This document shows, in pieces, positions 22,771 through 34,504 of a DNA stretch of 64,000 nt. How positions within the stretch are numbered: position 1 is the first letter of the stretch; each line of letters begins with the position of its first letter. The stretch is from Cristatella mucedo (Eukaryota > Bryozoa > Phylactolaemata > Cristatellidae). The position numbers and the translations under genes are program-made. The notes below the pieces were generated by a model. The model did no database searches. It worked only from the letters and a program-made list of their open reading frames with translations, and was not told where the DNA came from. The stretch is taken from assembly GCA_009760855.2 (NCBI GenBank), contig WPIO01000034.1:984501-1048500 (forward strand). The letters run 5' to 3'.

Positions 22771-23827
22771 ACTGTGATTCTTGGATTTAAAGACTGACAA
22801 CGTTACTACCATTGTAAGTTTTTCTGAAAACCCGCCAATACAGCGTGACAGCTAGCCGTGTATAGAAAAAGCTTGGAGGGAAGCCTTCCGGTTCATCTAG
22901 CCCGCCTCTGCGGTCTGGCGGTCCGCGAAGTCTTGACGGGGATCGAAGGTACTGACTAGATACGAAGGCGGCCGCCTCAATGCAACTTTCAAACGTTTAA
23001 TAACTATACCCTCAGCTTTAACTGCCTCTTAAGAAAGAAAATTTACTGCCCACGTTCAAAAAATTCATTCGGTTTGATGACATGCTCCTTAAAAGTACCG
23101 AAAGCTAGAACGAGGCCGAGGCCTTTGCTGGGGCTCCTGGCAAATTCTCTCTGGCCTCTGACCTCTGCCGCCCCGGGTGGCCTCCTCACCTCCTCACCGG
23201 CCGCGAGCTGACCGGTCGGCCTGGCGAAGTCGATGCTGCCCACCGCGGCCGCTAGGCCGTCGGCGAATGCATCGTCAACGTGCCTGGACCTTCAGTCTCA
23301 GTCAAAGGCCGACAAAGCTCACTGCAGGCTGGCCGCCGCAGCCCTAATCGTTGTAATCGACCTTGTAATCGACCTATCGGTGGGGCTCGGTGCGGCCTCT
23401 TAATTTTAGCCCGCTTCGCGTCCGCTCACTAAACGCCAAGGGGCTACTTTATCGCGTCCAAATTGTGAACAAGGAAGTGTTGGGACATTCGTGCTGACCC
23501 AGATGCGCACGGCTACAAGGCGGCGGCTACTCGGGCGGCTGCGTGTGCGAGTGCGACCATGCTACCCGCGTTCTCCTTCATTCAGACCGTGCGGTCGGAC
23601 GAGTTAATTAGCTGCGTTGCGGCCGCCTTTATCCGCGAATCGCTTGGCTATTTGAATTGAAGTTTTTTGCACGACCTATCTATCGCTTGAATCAGCTGCT
23701 GTCAAATCACTGTCGAAGACTGTGCCTCTCACAGCCGGGATGTGCCAACGCCCTACTGGCTGTCAGATCTTGTTCGATGGAGAAAGGAGTCCTCGATGTT
23801 CCTCTGCAGAATATTCATGCGCTATTC
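22771..23827. other. Moderately GC-rich non-coding stretch
   Basis: Contains a CpG-rich section at about 23090-23300 but no recognised gene or repeat. Confidence 0.35.
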
Positions 23828-23925
23828 GTGAATGTTATGCTATTCGTTTTTCGTGAATTTTGTTATTTTGTTATTCGTGAATGGTAGCTGTTATTCGTGA
23901 ATGGTAATTCGTGAATGGTAGTTGT
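23828..23925. repeat. Tandem attcgtgaatggtag repeats
   Basis: Five or six imperfect copies of ttattcgtgaatggtag(ctg), spaced irregularly from 14 to 25 bp. Confidence 0.8.
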
Positions 23926-24044
23926 CGATTGCTGAGACTCTGCAATTCAAGCTGACGATCTTAGCAGCAATCTGGTATGCTCATGTTTTGACTTTCTCGA
24001 GAACTTTGGCTCGGTCACCCTGCTCTTCAGCCTTGCTCTCACGT

Positions 24045-24089
24045 GACCAAGTCGGTCGTACGACTAAGCGTCGTACGACCGACTTGGTC
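24045..24089. repeat. Perfect inverted repeat, 20-bp arms, 5-nt loop
   Basis: Left arm 24045-24064 (gaccaagtcggtcgtacgac), loop taagc, right arm 24070-24089 is its exact reverse complement. No mismatches. Confidence 0.97.
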
Positions 24090-24204
24090 CTGCTCTAGAC
24101 CTATCGATCGCAAGGAATATTTGCTCCACTGACATCTGCTCCACTGCCATGGTGGCTTGCAAGGAATTTCATGCCTCGCTGCTCTTGCTCTTTGGCTAAT
24201 GTGC

Positions 24205-24325
24205 GCACCTGGATCCAGGCGAAGGTGAATGTAATTGACGGTCGAGGTCGTAGGCTCGACTCCCGTGGCAATATATAGGAATCAGCGGAATAGAGGCTAA
24301 CCTTTCTCAGAGCGCTTTGCAAATT
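24205..24325 (+). mobile_element. Degraded SINE family A copy
   Basis: Resembles the intact copy at 47.53 kb: cgaggtcgtaggctcgactc (B-box region), then ggaatagaggctaacctttc and cagagcgctttgcaaat as the tail. The 5' part of the tRNA-like head is not recognisable. Confidence 0.5.
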
Positions 24326-24669
24326 AATCACATTTAAATCGTTTTTGCAAATACCTACCTGATTCTGTCTTGGCTAGACTAGTTACTTACGTCATGGCTG
24401 GATTAACGAAATAAGCTCAGGTCCTCTAAGGACTATACGTAAGCTGTTCCATTGCAAAGCTTAAAGACCGTTGGCAGCCGACGCCTTTGCTTAAGCAGGT
24501 CCTAGACTGCGGAACTCACATCCACACATCTTACGCAATCTATCTCTATTCTCCTGCTGCCGACTACGAAAAATTCTATCCAGCCGTCACGAGCTGCTAT
24601 AGTCAAGCGAATCGCTTCCGCGACAGTCCTGCTTACTCTGTTATGATTCTCACGCTGCCTTTTTGCTCG

Positions 24670-24745
24670 GGATAATAAAAATAATGCACTTGATAAAGTG
24701 CCCTCGGAGAACTCAATCTCTTTCTAGCCACTTGAGTTGAAGTAT
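24670..24745 (-). mobile_element. LINE/SINE tail remnant
   Basis: Reverse-strand tail: aataataatgcacttgataaag style start, then tgccctcggagaactcaatc and tctttctagccact. Only the last ~75 bp of an element. Confidence 0.65.
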
Positions 24746-26483
24746 GCCGGCTACAGTGTGCAAACAGCAAGAGTCACAGCCTTTGAGTGTCCTGTGCAAA
24801 AAAACAACCTTCGCCGAAACAATTACTCATTCTTTGTGACTTTTCAGAGTTGCAGACGGCAATAGATTGCATTGCATTTTGCTCCTACCAGCTTTCTCCC
24901 TTAGGCCCTGTGATCGTGTTTGATATTTTAGTTTCGTGTAGTTTTAGTTTTAGCTTATATATTTTAGTTTTTTAGTTTTAGTTAGTTTAGATGTTTTAGC
25001 TTCTTTGTAGAACTGTCGCCTCTCGTGAATCGCAAGCTCCGTCGGTCCATTGGTACTCTCTCTAAAGGAACATTCCCTAACTGCATGACTCATAATGATG
25101 ATTCGGAGGATTTTCAAGTGGATAATCACTTCCAACACGTAGTTCCGTTATTTACCGCTGCATAACTTTATATAAATGTAATAGAATTTCAATCGCTAGA
25201 AGTTTTGCAATTAGAGATTTTCTGCTCTTTGTTACTCTTCCTGCAATCAACTTTACGGGCTTGCAGTCGAATACGTTGGCTACACGTTCGTTGGAGGCTA
25301 AACGAGCACGCGAGGAAGGTCTGCGACGTAAAAATGGCCGCGCCACCGCTAGGGAGCGCCGAATTACTCCGCACGCCGCACGTCCTGTCGCCAGGTTACG
25401 CACAGGCCGCCGCAAAGGGTTCGGTCGGCGCTGGTCTAGTCTGCCGAGCCGACGCGTGCACAGCATGGAGCCCCCCAGCACTGTGCACGCAGCTCTGCGG
25501 ACGCCTCGAAGCTCTGAATAGGTCGTGAATAGAACCGAGAGCAAGACGACACATGCGAAGCACGCAAGCAGACGGACTCCTTTCAGGCTACGCAGCCAGC
25601 CTTCCTTCATGATGCCGAGCTGCCGCCTTGTTTCCGTTTCAACTCAATCGGCTAGGGCGCGCGCGAGGTCTGCCAACTAGACAGGGGTTACTGTCCTGCA
25701 GCCGGTTGAACCTCACTGGCTGCTTGATGGCTGCTGCTGCTGCATCGGCAGTAGCCATCGAGCAGCAGCAGCAGCTCAAAGAGGCGGCTCTGTATTGGCG
25801 AAGCGCACGGTCCGCCAGCGTCAAAACAGACCACGATGCCTCTCGCCCCGCATCCGATGCAAAGGGCTGCGGCTTGAGCTCCATAAGCAATTAATTATTT
25901 TGTCTTATTAGCGCATAGACAATCACAATGCGCTGGCTAAGAGACGAGGCCGCTGGATCCCTTTTTCGCGAGATCCGCTCGCGATCTGCACCGCGACCGT
26001 TGCCGCACGACGCGCCATCAGCTGGCGAGGAGCTACACTGGCTCCCGGCCCATAGGCGGAAGCGTAGTGAAAATGCACCTCTGACCCGCACGGCCAGCCT
26101 CTGGCTTGGCCACCGTTTAAACCAGGATGGATGACCGGCTGCTGCTTACGCTCCTTGTGCTGCGAGACTGTTGACCTCTGTCCGTCCACCTCTCGTTCCT
26201 TTGAGGACGGCCGAGTAGCTGCTTAGAAGAGAAATCCGACAGCCTTTATCAGCTTTTTCCTCAGCACTCGTCAGGCTCCGCTGAGCGACTCCTCCTCCTC
26301 CTCCTCCTCCTCCTCCTCGTGCGGCTCTTTCAGCTTGGACTTTCAATAGCCGCTGTTGTGCCCGAAACGGCACTCGGGACGCTCGCAAAAAACGGGGCAT
26401 ATTTTTAACTGCAATAAATTACTTGCCAAGTTTAACACCCTTACGCCAGACTAGGCCGAATATATAAACAGCAGAGCCGCGAT
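24746..26483. other. Non-coding stretch rising into a GC-rich block
   Basis: 24746-25150 is T/A-rich with ttttagttt runs at 24930-25000. 25150-26400 is GC/CpG-rich with several overlapping open frames on both strands and no recognisable protein motif, so they look compositional. A (CTC)n run lies at about 26289-26318. Confidence 0.35.
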
Positions 26484-26655
26484 GGCACACACTAGGTAAG
26501 TTAGGCGGTTGCTTTTCACGACCTCGGTCCCGAGGTTGCTGGTTTGAATCCTGTGGTGGGCCATCCTTTACTGCCACTGCAAGTGGTGGCGAATAGCCAG
26601 CAAGGCTCTTCTGTCGCTGTACAGAACGAGGCTGCTAAATCACCTAGTATTTATA
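26484..26655 (+). mobile_element. SINE family B, copy 3 (best preserved, plus strand)
   Basis: Starts near ggcacacactaggtaagtta, runs through the tRNA-like head ggcggttgcttttcacgacc, B-box ggtttgaatcc, body cactgcaagtggtggcg, and 3' part ggctcttctgtcgctgtaca, ending ctaaatcacctagtattta. It lies immediately upstream of a LINE 3' fragment. Confidence 0.8.
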
Positions 26656-26664
26656 TATTCATTT

Positions 26665-27155
26665 TAGTACTTGGCTCCAGCCTATCTATCAGATCTACTC
26701 CCTCCACCAGGCCAAACATTGCACCACCCGCTTTTCGGTATCTGACTGTTTACCTATACCTCGTACAAATATCAAATCCTTGGGAGACCGCGCATTTACT
26801 TCGTAGGCTCACAAAGCCTGGAACTCACTCATGAATTCCGTCATGACATCCCCTGACTTGACCACAATTAAAAAGAACTTGAAAACGCACTTATTAATGA
26901 GAGCATTTAGTTGGTCCCTGCGATTCTTCCTTTATGTGTTTATGCGTGATGACACTGTTGCATGCTGCCGCTAACCACACTTGCATGCTGACCTTGTGCA
27001 TGCCACCCTAACCATGTTATTCATGTTGTTTACAAAGCATGATATTAGTCACCATTCAACCGTGTTTCCTTTGCAGCAAATGTAAAGCGCCTAGAAAGAG
27101 ATTGAGTTCTCCGAAGTTACTTCATCAAGTGCATTATTATTATTATTACACAGGG
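26665..27155 (+). mobile_element. LINE C-terminus and 3' end, 5' truncated
   Basis: Begins within the C-terminal ORF2 (ttggctccagcctatctatc, equivalent to the LAPAYLSDLL region). It continues through cttgaccacaattaaaaagaacttg, the 3' UTR with the tgcatgctg blocks, the hairpin tail (aagcgcctagaaagagattg), and a terminal (ATT)n. Broken by stops. Confidence 0.88.
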
Positions 27156-28497
27156 CACATACATAAGAGTGTGACTGAGCTTCCATTTTAGCTCAAATTG
27201 TAGGTACATCTACTGTGTGCGGCATGGCTACTTCGACGAGGAACATTTCCGTTTCCACCACAGAAATTTCCGTTCGCAGCCGATGGCGGAGCAACACTAT
27301 GCAATTAGGAAGTATCCCCTGGAGGCGGTGCAAGAAGTCAAGATTTCTATCAACCTCTTGGCTTGAGACTTGATCCTCGAACAAGCAAACGCATGTTTCT
27401 GCTTCAGCGCAGCAGCCTCACGCTAGAAGCCATACTAGGGGCCCGAAACCTATCCAGTGCAGCATGCCGTGCTACGCACTCGTCTGCTCGTACTAAATGC
27501 GTATACGTCAGCTGGCTGACGGTTAAAGCGCTTCAACGGCTAAGGCGAGCTTCGAGGAAAGAAGCTGCACTTACCGGGAAACGCCACCGTTTGATACCCA
27601 CCGTTCGACGTGCCCCGTCGCCGCCCGCCGCCTCACGCAGGTTCTGAAGGTCCAACGAGCGACGTCCGCCACCGACTCACTCTGCCGAGGTCACGCGACA
27701 CTGGCAGCGACTCGCTCACCGGGATCGCCGGAGCCGCCGAAAGGGTGCAGCCTCGCTGCGCCGGGCCTCGCGATCTGCGAGTAGCTGCGGTGCAGCTGAC
27801 CTTGGCTGCGATGCGCCGAGAACGACGTTTTCTGAATGGGCGTGGCGGCACGCGCGGAGAAGCTTAAGTATCGCGCGAGCAGATTGTCAGGGTGACGCAG
27901 GTGACGTAATCGTTGCCGTGCGCGCCCAGCCACACACCGTGCGTGCGCACACACCGTGCGTACGCAGCCGTTTTCCTACCTGAGATAAGTGTAGAGATTT
28001 GTTCGAAGCGTCATTACAGCCTCTTTCTTTCTAGCATTTTCAATTTTGCCGATGGCCGGCGTTCCTGGCATCTTCCAGGCAGGATCGCCGCGCTACATTC
28101 TATGCGCTACGAACTGTATTAAGCTGAGTTTTTCTCACGCGTCTATTAAAAACTGCCGATTGCTTATCGGCACGATCGGCTAAAGTAATCGAGGAAGAAG
28201 TTTGCATTTTACCATGTCGCTATTCAGCGCCAGCCATTAAAAGTCTCTCGTCCGCACGGTTACAAACGGTACGCAGCAGCCTCTACTAACGGTCAGCACG
28301 AGGCCCACAATCGCGGTACTTCTTTTACACTGGTGCTTATCTCACAGCTCACACGCGCGCGGCGATTGCTGACGAAGCAATGAACCTTGTACAGCGCCTA
28401 GCGGCTTGCCTGTTTACCGCCATTAATCACAGGTATGCCGACGGTAGCGGAACCCGGAAGCAACAAAGAGCGATCGTTGTGTAACATAACGGTTGAC
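27156..28497. other. GC-rich non-coding stretch
   Basis: 27540-27960 is CpG-rich with overlapping unrecognised frames. A near-exact direct repeat cacaccgtgcgt(g/a)cgca occurs at 27931-27967. No gene is supported. Confidence 0.35.
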
Positions 28498-28590
28498 GGA
28501 CATTTACCCTGGAGGTTTCCCCTGGACATTTCCCCCGGAATTCTCCCCAGACATATTCCCCTTGGGGTAGGGCATTTCCTGCGGGTATGT

Positions 28591-28738
28591 GGTTTAGGGT
28601 TTAAGTTTTAGGGTTTAGTGTTCAGGGTTTAGTATTTAGGGTTTAGGGCTTAGAATTTAGGATTTATAGCTTAGGGTTTACGGTTTAGCATTTAGCGTTT
28701 TAGGGTTTATTGCTTAGGGTAAAGGTTTTAGGGTTTAA
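28591..28738 (+). repeat. Degenerate TTTAGGG (telomere-like) array in element copy 1
   Basis: About 20 units based on TTTAGGG, many altered (tttaagt, tttagtg, ttcaggg, gcttaggg). The G-rich strand is on plus. Confidence 0.9.
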
Positions 28739-29106
28739 TGTGGGCTGCGCCTCCGCCGCCTAAATCCAACCTGGCTCGTATTCCGCGCTTTAATTAGTGC
28801 GTATTAGAGCGTAACTAGATCTTTTGAGCTCGAGGTATTCTCAGTAGACCTCTGAGGCTTAGCGCTCATTTGCAGGAACGCGCGGCACGCCGTGGCTCAC
28901 GCCCGCTTTGACGGGTACGAACGAGTCCCTGGCGACGTCTTTGGGATCGATCTCCCGCAGGACCGAACTGTATAGCTCGCCGCTGCGACAGCCGCTGCAA
29001 CCGCCGCGGCTAGCTTCATTAGAAATGATCCTTCCAATCCATTCATTCTTCTAATTAAACTGAGGTGATTTTATTTTAATAGAGCGTGAACTTCATTGGA
29101 TCATGT

Positions 29107-29194
29107 ATATATATATATGTGTGTGTGTGTATATATAAATATGTATATATATATATGTATATACAAACATTATATATATATATATATATATATA
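29107..29194. repeat. (TA)n tract inside element copy 1
   Basis: TA repeats interrupted by gtgtgtgtgt and aaatatg. It sits at the equivalent position to 46827-46881 in copy 2. Confidence 0.9.
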
Positions 29195-29323
29195 TTCTTA
29201 GTTATGCATTCATTAACATGATGGGGGAATGTCCTCCCCCCCCCCCCGGCGGAGGGTAACGTTCTAGGGTCCACCAGAGGGGGGGGGGAATGTCAGAGGG
29301 GAAACGTCCAGGGGGGAATGTCC

Positions 29324-30000
29324 TACAACTAACACAACGAGTCCATATACATATACAGCGTCAGCACAACTACGCACACAGAGGACTGTTCAGACAGACC
29401 AGCAAATGCAGTGATGAAACAGGTGGGTTTTCAAGTCTATTCAACAGTGACCGACGGTTAGCGACGCCATCTACTAGGAGCCATGACGTCACATACTAGC
29501 AGCCATGACGTACACCAACTCTTGACCTGCTCAAGCCCTTGAGCCGAGCTCAGCTAAACTTCTGCTGCATCGACTCTTTGCCCACTAGCTGGCTTCGGCT
29601 TTGACGTTTGCTGCCTTCGGAATGTCGCGCTCCTAGCGGCTATAATTAAGGAACGGCGAATAACTAATATCAGTCACAATCTGACTGATTTAGCACGCCG
29701 CCATTTCAGCACGGATCGTGGGACGCGTCGGAAGCTGCGGTGAGCGAAGGAGGGCATCAGCCTCCCGGGCAGCTAGAGAAAACATCCGCTCCGCACCCAG
29801 CTAATCTAGCTGAGCTCGCCAACGCTTTTGTGGGGTGAACTCGCAGGCGAGCATGAAGCGAGGCGAGGGGTCGCAGGGTCGCAGCGGACGCTCTGTGCGG
29901 CGAACGACTGCTGTCGACACTCGACGATGTTTTCTCCGGCTAAATCTCTCGGTTCGAATGCGTTCCTCCTCCGTCCCGGGCTGTCCGGACGTACGAGCCG
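29324..30000. other. No gene recognised
   Basis: Mixed composition. Contains a short direct repeat, agccatgacgt(c)aca, at about 29480-29513. Becomes CpG-rich toward the right. Confidence 0.35.
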
Positions 30001-30127
30001 GCTTGATCCAGCGGTTAAGGCGCTCGCCCCGACCAAGGTCTGACTGAGGTCGTGGGCTTGAGCCTCGAGGCATCAGTGCGAAGCGCCTGAATAGAGAACA
30101 AGTTCTCGCTGGAGCGCAATACGGATG
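30001..30127 (+). mobile_element. SINE family A (tRNA-like head, LINE-like tail), copy in GC-rich domain
   Basis: gcttgatccagcggttaagg ... gctcgccccgaccaaggtct is the head; the B-box region is gaggtcgtgggcttgagcc; the tail aagcgcctgaatagagaaca ... gttctcgctggagcgc is a variant of the LINE hairpin. Close to the copy at 47527-47664. Confidence 0.82.
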
Positions 30128-33100
30128 AATCGCGCGTGTAATTGCATGTGCGAGGCGCGCGAGACTATCGACAACGGACCGAAGTATCGGCGATGGATTT
30201 TGTCGACCTCGAAACAGGCAGTCCGCAACGGTCTCGCGCCAATCTCGCAAGCATCTCGCGACATGGCCGCCCATGTATAGTCCTTCTTGGACGCAGGATT
30301 CGCCTGCGCGAACGCAAGTGCAACTCGATTTCCGCTAAAGGAGCGCGGAGCGAGAGGAGCGGAGAGGCGGAGCGCAACGCAGCTTCGGAAGCCTGCAATG
30401 CCGGCTGCCGTTTCGTACGCCCCCGGAAGGAGGCGGCGGCGGCGGCAGCATCGTCGTCGGGAGGAGCGCAAAGCAAGCCGCCGCGGCCGCCGCGGCGAGC
30501 AGGCGCCACGGATGCAGGCACGTGCAGACGGAACCACGAAGTCTCTGGCTGTTGGCGAAAGCCAGCGGAAATGTGAAAAAAACACACTTTCAGCCCGCTG
30601 CAGCTGCAGCCTCGAAGCTGTTTCAACTGAACGGAACGCCGTCGGTAGCCGAAGCAGTGTGCACGTGGGGCGGACGGTCTGTAAAGACGCACGTCGGGCG
30701 AAAGGCGGACGTTGGTGAGACGCCTCTTCGCGGCAGAGCGCAGTCGGCGGCAGACGCAGCCGTCGGCGATCGCTCAGTCGTTTACGCTGGTTTTCGCTCG
30801 AAGCCCAGACGGGCTGACAAGTGGGCGGGGCGCGCGTGACACCTACGACCTATGGGGGCGTCCGGTGCGATAAACGTGCGCGCACGTGAGCGCCGGACGA
30901 GAAGCACTTGGCGCCGCGGTGCCGGCGTTGCACGTACGTAAATTTGCGCGGCCAGGTACGGCGACTTTACGGCGATCAAGCGTGCCAGCGCCAGCGCCAG
31001 TGCTGGGACGGGACCTAAAAGCGCGAGCTCGCTGACGGAGTGGAGCAGCGGCTGGATGCCGACACTCGATAGAGGAGGGGCAATTGCAAAGCGGATAAGC
31101 GACATGCATTCGCATTGGCGCAGGCCGTCATAAAGCACGCGACGCAACGTCGTAATGTAACGTAGCGTAATGTAACGACACCAAGTCGCGCGCGCCCACC
31201 GACCGAACGGCACTGATTTACTCGCCAATCCAGTCCTGCCAACCGCACCGCGCTCGGCCGCTCTCCGAACGCAACTGGCCGCCTCGGCGGCGTACGACGC
31301 GAAACACCGAGCCGCGAACGCCTCGCGCGCGACACGATTGCGCGTCAGGCCAAATGCGGCTCGCCACCTCATAAATCCGCACTCCGAGACAAAGGCCTGC
31401 ATAAAGGTGTCAATACCTGCCATAAACGTGGGCGGGCCATGAATTGGCCGCAACGCAAATGACGCGGCCGGCGAGCCATAAACTGACCGTGGCGAAAACC
31501 GGCGCGTCGTAAACGCCAGCGGCCGTCAAACCCGCCGCGCATTCCCGCTGATAGCCGTTAACGCTCCTCTGGCGCAATGCAAACGTGGCGGTCAAATCGG
31601 CCGAGAGATCGGCGTTCGTTCTTTCTGACGCCCGCAGAGGCAGTCGCTCGTATATCAATAATAGTATATAGAATATATAGAAGCTGGAGACTCGCTCGCA
31701 TATCAATAATTGCGCTAGTAATAACTAACTTTGCCATACTCGGACGAATGCATAGCACCCTAAGAGTACGGATTCTGTAACGAGGAAATTTAATAATTTA
31801 ATAATTTCCAGCACACCCGGTACAGGCTGCTGCCTTCGCACCGATCCCGAAACCCAGGAGAGCGGCCTAGGTCGCATAGCGTGACCTCCACGCGCGCGCG
31901 CCACTGCGCACGCGCACCAGCGTCCGACCGCCCGCCAACCGCAATCGTGGGCAATCGCTGCAGTGCGGCCGGCCGCGACGGATTGCGGCTCGTGTCGGTG
32001 CCTGGTGCCTGCATCTGGACGACGTCCGACCCAAGCGCCATCTGGTAAGCGCGCCGCTGCTCGGAATCGTGTGACGGCGGAAAGACTTTCGGCAACTGTG
32101 GTTAGTCTGCACTACCCCCCCCCCGCCACCCGCGCCGCCGCCGCCAATCTCGGAGCCCCGTACTCGCTGCAGCCTGCGTGGCCAGGTACTCCGGGCCGTG
32201 CCTAGTCAGGTGGCTGGGACAAGGAATTGTATCTGCCGCTACGGCACAATAGGAAAGCTACCGATGGACACAATAGGAAAGCTACTGATGCGGCTGCGTC
32301 GCAGACCGCTTGCGACGGCATTGTCGTGCGGAAGGCGATGCGAGGCGGGCTGGGTGAACTTAAACTGCGGTCGCGTGACGCTGCCTCTACCGCCGAAACC
32401 GCCGCCGCCGCCGCCGTCGCGCGTCGGCGCGGGACTCGGCGGCCGGCGTTGGTGAATTGGCGTTCGGCAGGTTGGCAGGAATTGCGTTGCTAAACTGCTA
32501 CTCGAGCGGAAGCTCCTGCCTCTCGCGAGTGCAGTCTTTTCGAGCCCGCCAGCGTAGAGAGCTGGGCGAACTCCAACCGCTGGTCGGCCCGCAACGGCGG
32601 GCCGGGCACGGTCTAGCTTCCGCCCGCCTGGCGGACGCGCCGGAAAGCACCGCCACCGAGCCCGGTCATTAGCTAAGCTCTATTCACTCCGCGGTCGCTC
32701 TGGCGAGCGGATCGGACTAAGCTCGACAATTATCTGCTGTGCATGAAACGCGTTTCGAGATGATTAGACTTACAAATCGTAAGGCTGTTCGTTGTAATCT
32801 TCAAGATTGATGACGTAAGATGGCACCCAGAGCACTGGGCATGCGCGCACCTTTGAGCGGACGTAAAAGCTAAGCTAGCCGCGCTTGCCGGTGCTGAGCT
32901 CCGCGCGCCGTATTGACGTCGCTAGCTCACGGATGACGAGGCGCAAGCCTGCGAGCAATTGATGCGGTTCGTTTTGTGTCTTGGTCGGCGACGTAACTCG
33001 AGTGTAGCCAGCCTGAACAGGCCCTAACCTGCGCTGCGTGAAGCCTTCGCTCCCAAAGCCTGCGCCATTACTAAGAGCCAGCGTTTGTGTGCGCCGCGGC

Positions 33101-33371
33101 CGGGCGCGTGGGGTAGGGTAAAGAAAGGATGAATATGATTGCTTGTGCATGTTTTTGCTTCGCTGCCAATAGGATTCACCAGTAAGTATGCTTCCGCTTC
33201 AAATGGCAGCCGCTGTCACACTGCCCTTTTCGACCGGGCGTCGCTTTCCACACTACCAAACTAGAACCGCCATTGTTATTCCGATTATTACTGCCGCTTC
33301 ACTAGAGCTTCGGTCGCAAGACCTCGTTTTCCTCCTTGGTTTCAAGACAAACTTATCATTCGTTTGCGCAA
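30128..33371. other. Broad GC/CpG-rich domain without an identifiable gene
   Basis: Long overlapping open frames occur on both strands (up to ~220 codons at 30782-31453 minus). They are Arg/Ala-rich and show no domain, as expected where stop codons are rare. Some short runs are notable: (ggc)n at 30430-30445 and cgtaatgtaacgtagcgtaatg at about 31150-31172. It could contain distal promoters or enhancers of the SoxB1 gene, but nothing in the sequence proves this. Confidence 0.35.
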
Positions 33372-33412
33372 CCCATTAGGGAACTAAATCTCTGTCTAGA
33401 AGCCGCTTCAGA
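33372..33412 (-). mobile_element. LINE/SINE tail remnant
   Basis: ttagggaactaaatctctgt followed by ctagaagccgcttca is a degraded reverse hairpin tail. Confidence 0.4.
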
Positions 33413-34022
33413 TGAGCCACAGAGGTCAGCTCAGAGGTCGACTAGACGCTCGCGAGAGCGCAGCGCCCTTGAGGTCGCGTGTGCGGCCCTACATCACAGG
33501 CCTCTGGGCGTTACTTCGATGGCCCTTTGAAAGCACGAGACTCCGTGCGACGACTGTGTCAGCGCTACTTTAACACGGCAGCAAGTTACGGCTACTCTGC
33601 TAGCGTAGTGCTTTGCGTAGGTTGCCTGGTTACAGGACACGCGCGCGTTTCCTTGCGATGAAGTCGCTGTCCAATAAGATGGCCGAGACAGCGATCGCTG
33701 GGCGTCGACGGTTTTCCTTCAATACGAGCTTGAATTGCTCGTAATGTTGGAAGCCATTCCCTTAGCCATTCCCTCGGTCGATCGTCGGCGGATGCCTGTC
33801 GTTTCGAGTTTCGCATATATTTTAGAAAGCCCGTCAGTTCTGCCGCGGACTCCTGCAGCGGCTTCCGGCGGCGAAGCACACTGCCGCAAGAATAAAGCGA
33901 GCAATTAAAAATGCTGGCATGACTCTCTTTTGGAGCTTCGCGTGTGCGTGCAGGCAGACAGCTTCTACCGGTGACTGCCTGGTGGTAGGAATATCGAAGT
34001 TATATTGAATGATATCACTGAA

Positions 34023-34025
<3 letters not shown>
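33413..34025. other. No feature recognised
   Basis: CpG-containing unique sequence. The frames on both strands are short and unrecognised. Confidence 0.3.
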
Positions 34026-34090
<65 letters not shown>

Positions 34091-34091
34091 G

Positions 34092-34133
<42 letters not shown>
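34026..34133. repeat. (TA)n microsatellite
   Basis: About 105 bp of TA with one interruption (ctgtataaat) near 34089. Confidence 0.96.
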
Positions 34134-34136
<3 letters not shown>

Positions 34137-34504
34137 ATCTATAGTAGGTGTATGGTTATTTAAGAACTATATGATTGTAATCACGTAATTTATATAATTA
34201 TGACCAAAGTAATATACAAATGATATGACTAGACAATTGGAGTAATACTTAGCTTCCCAGCTTGTTCCCAGACCTCCCTCAAATCGGTAGCAATTGCTCG
34301 TTTCCACCGAGTGACGACGCAATCCGGCTGAAGTCTGCCTGAGACACCCACCGTTTGAGATGCGTTCAGAGGTGCGTAACTCATTGATGAGCAGACAGCC
34401 GAGGTAACAATCAGCCAAACTGATCAACGTCCTCCATCGGACGAATCTGTTCCCCAACGTGAGAACTATAATGGGTTATGCTATTTCATGCACTTTGGCT
34501 AATT

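Larger units (their letters stand above)
28498..29323 (+). mobile_element. Unrecognised element with G/C-rich inverted ends and telomere-like array, copy 1
   Basis: The left end begins GGACATTT and has repeated C-rich units (cctggacatttcccccgg, ccccagacatattcccc). Next come a degenerate TTTAGGG array (28591-28738), a GC-rich core (cgcctccgccgcctaaatcc, then ctcgtattccgcgctttaa), an AT segment, a (TA)n tract (29107-29194), and a right end of G-rich units finishing ggggggaatgtcc. The same order is found inverted at 46698-47919, and the array side recurs at 62260-62971. There is no coding capacity, so if mobile it is non-autonomous. Confidence 0.7.

Noticed and set aside
30001..30075. tRNA gene
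   Set aside because: The tRNA-like head continues into a LINE-type tail and recurs at 34.5, 47.5 and 54.2 kb, so it is a SINE. No complete acceptor stem was seen.
30165..31453. Long Arg/Ala-rich frames on both strands
   Set aside because: The region is so GC-rich that stop codons are rare. Overlapping frames on both strands without any domain argue against genes.
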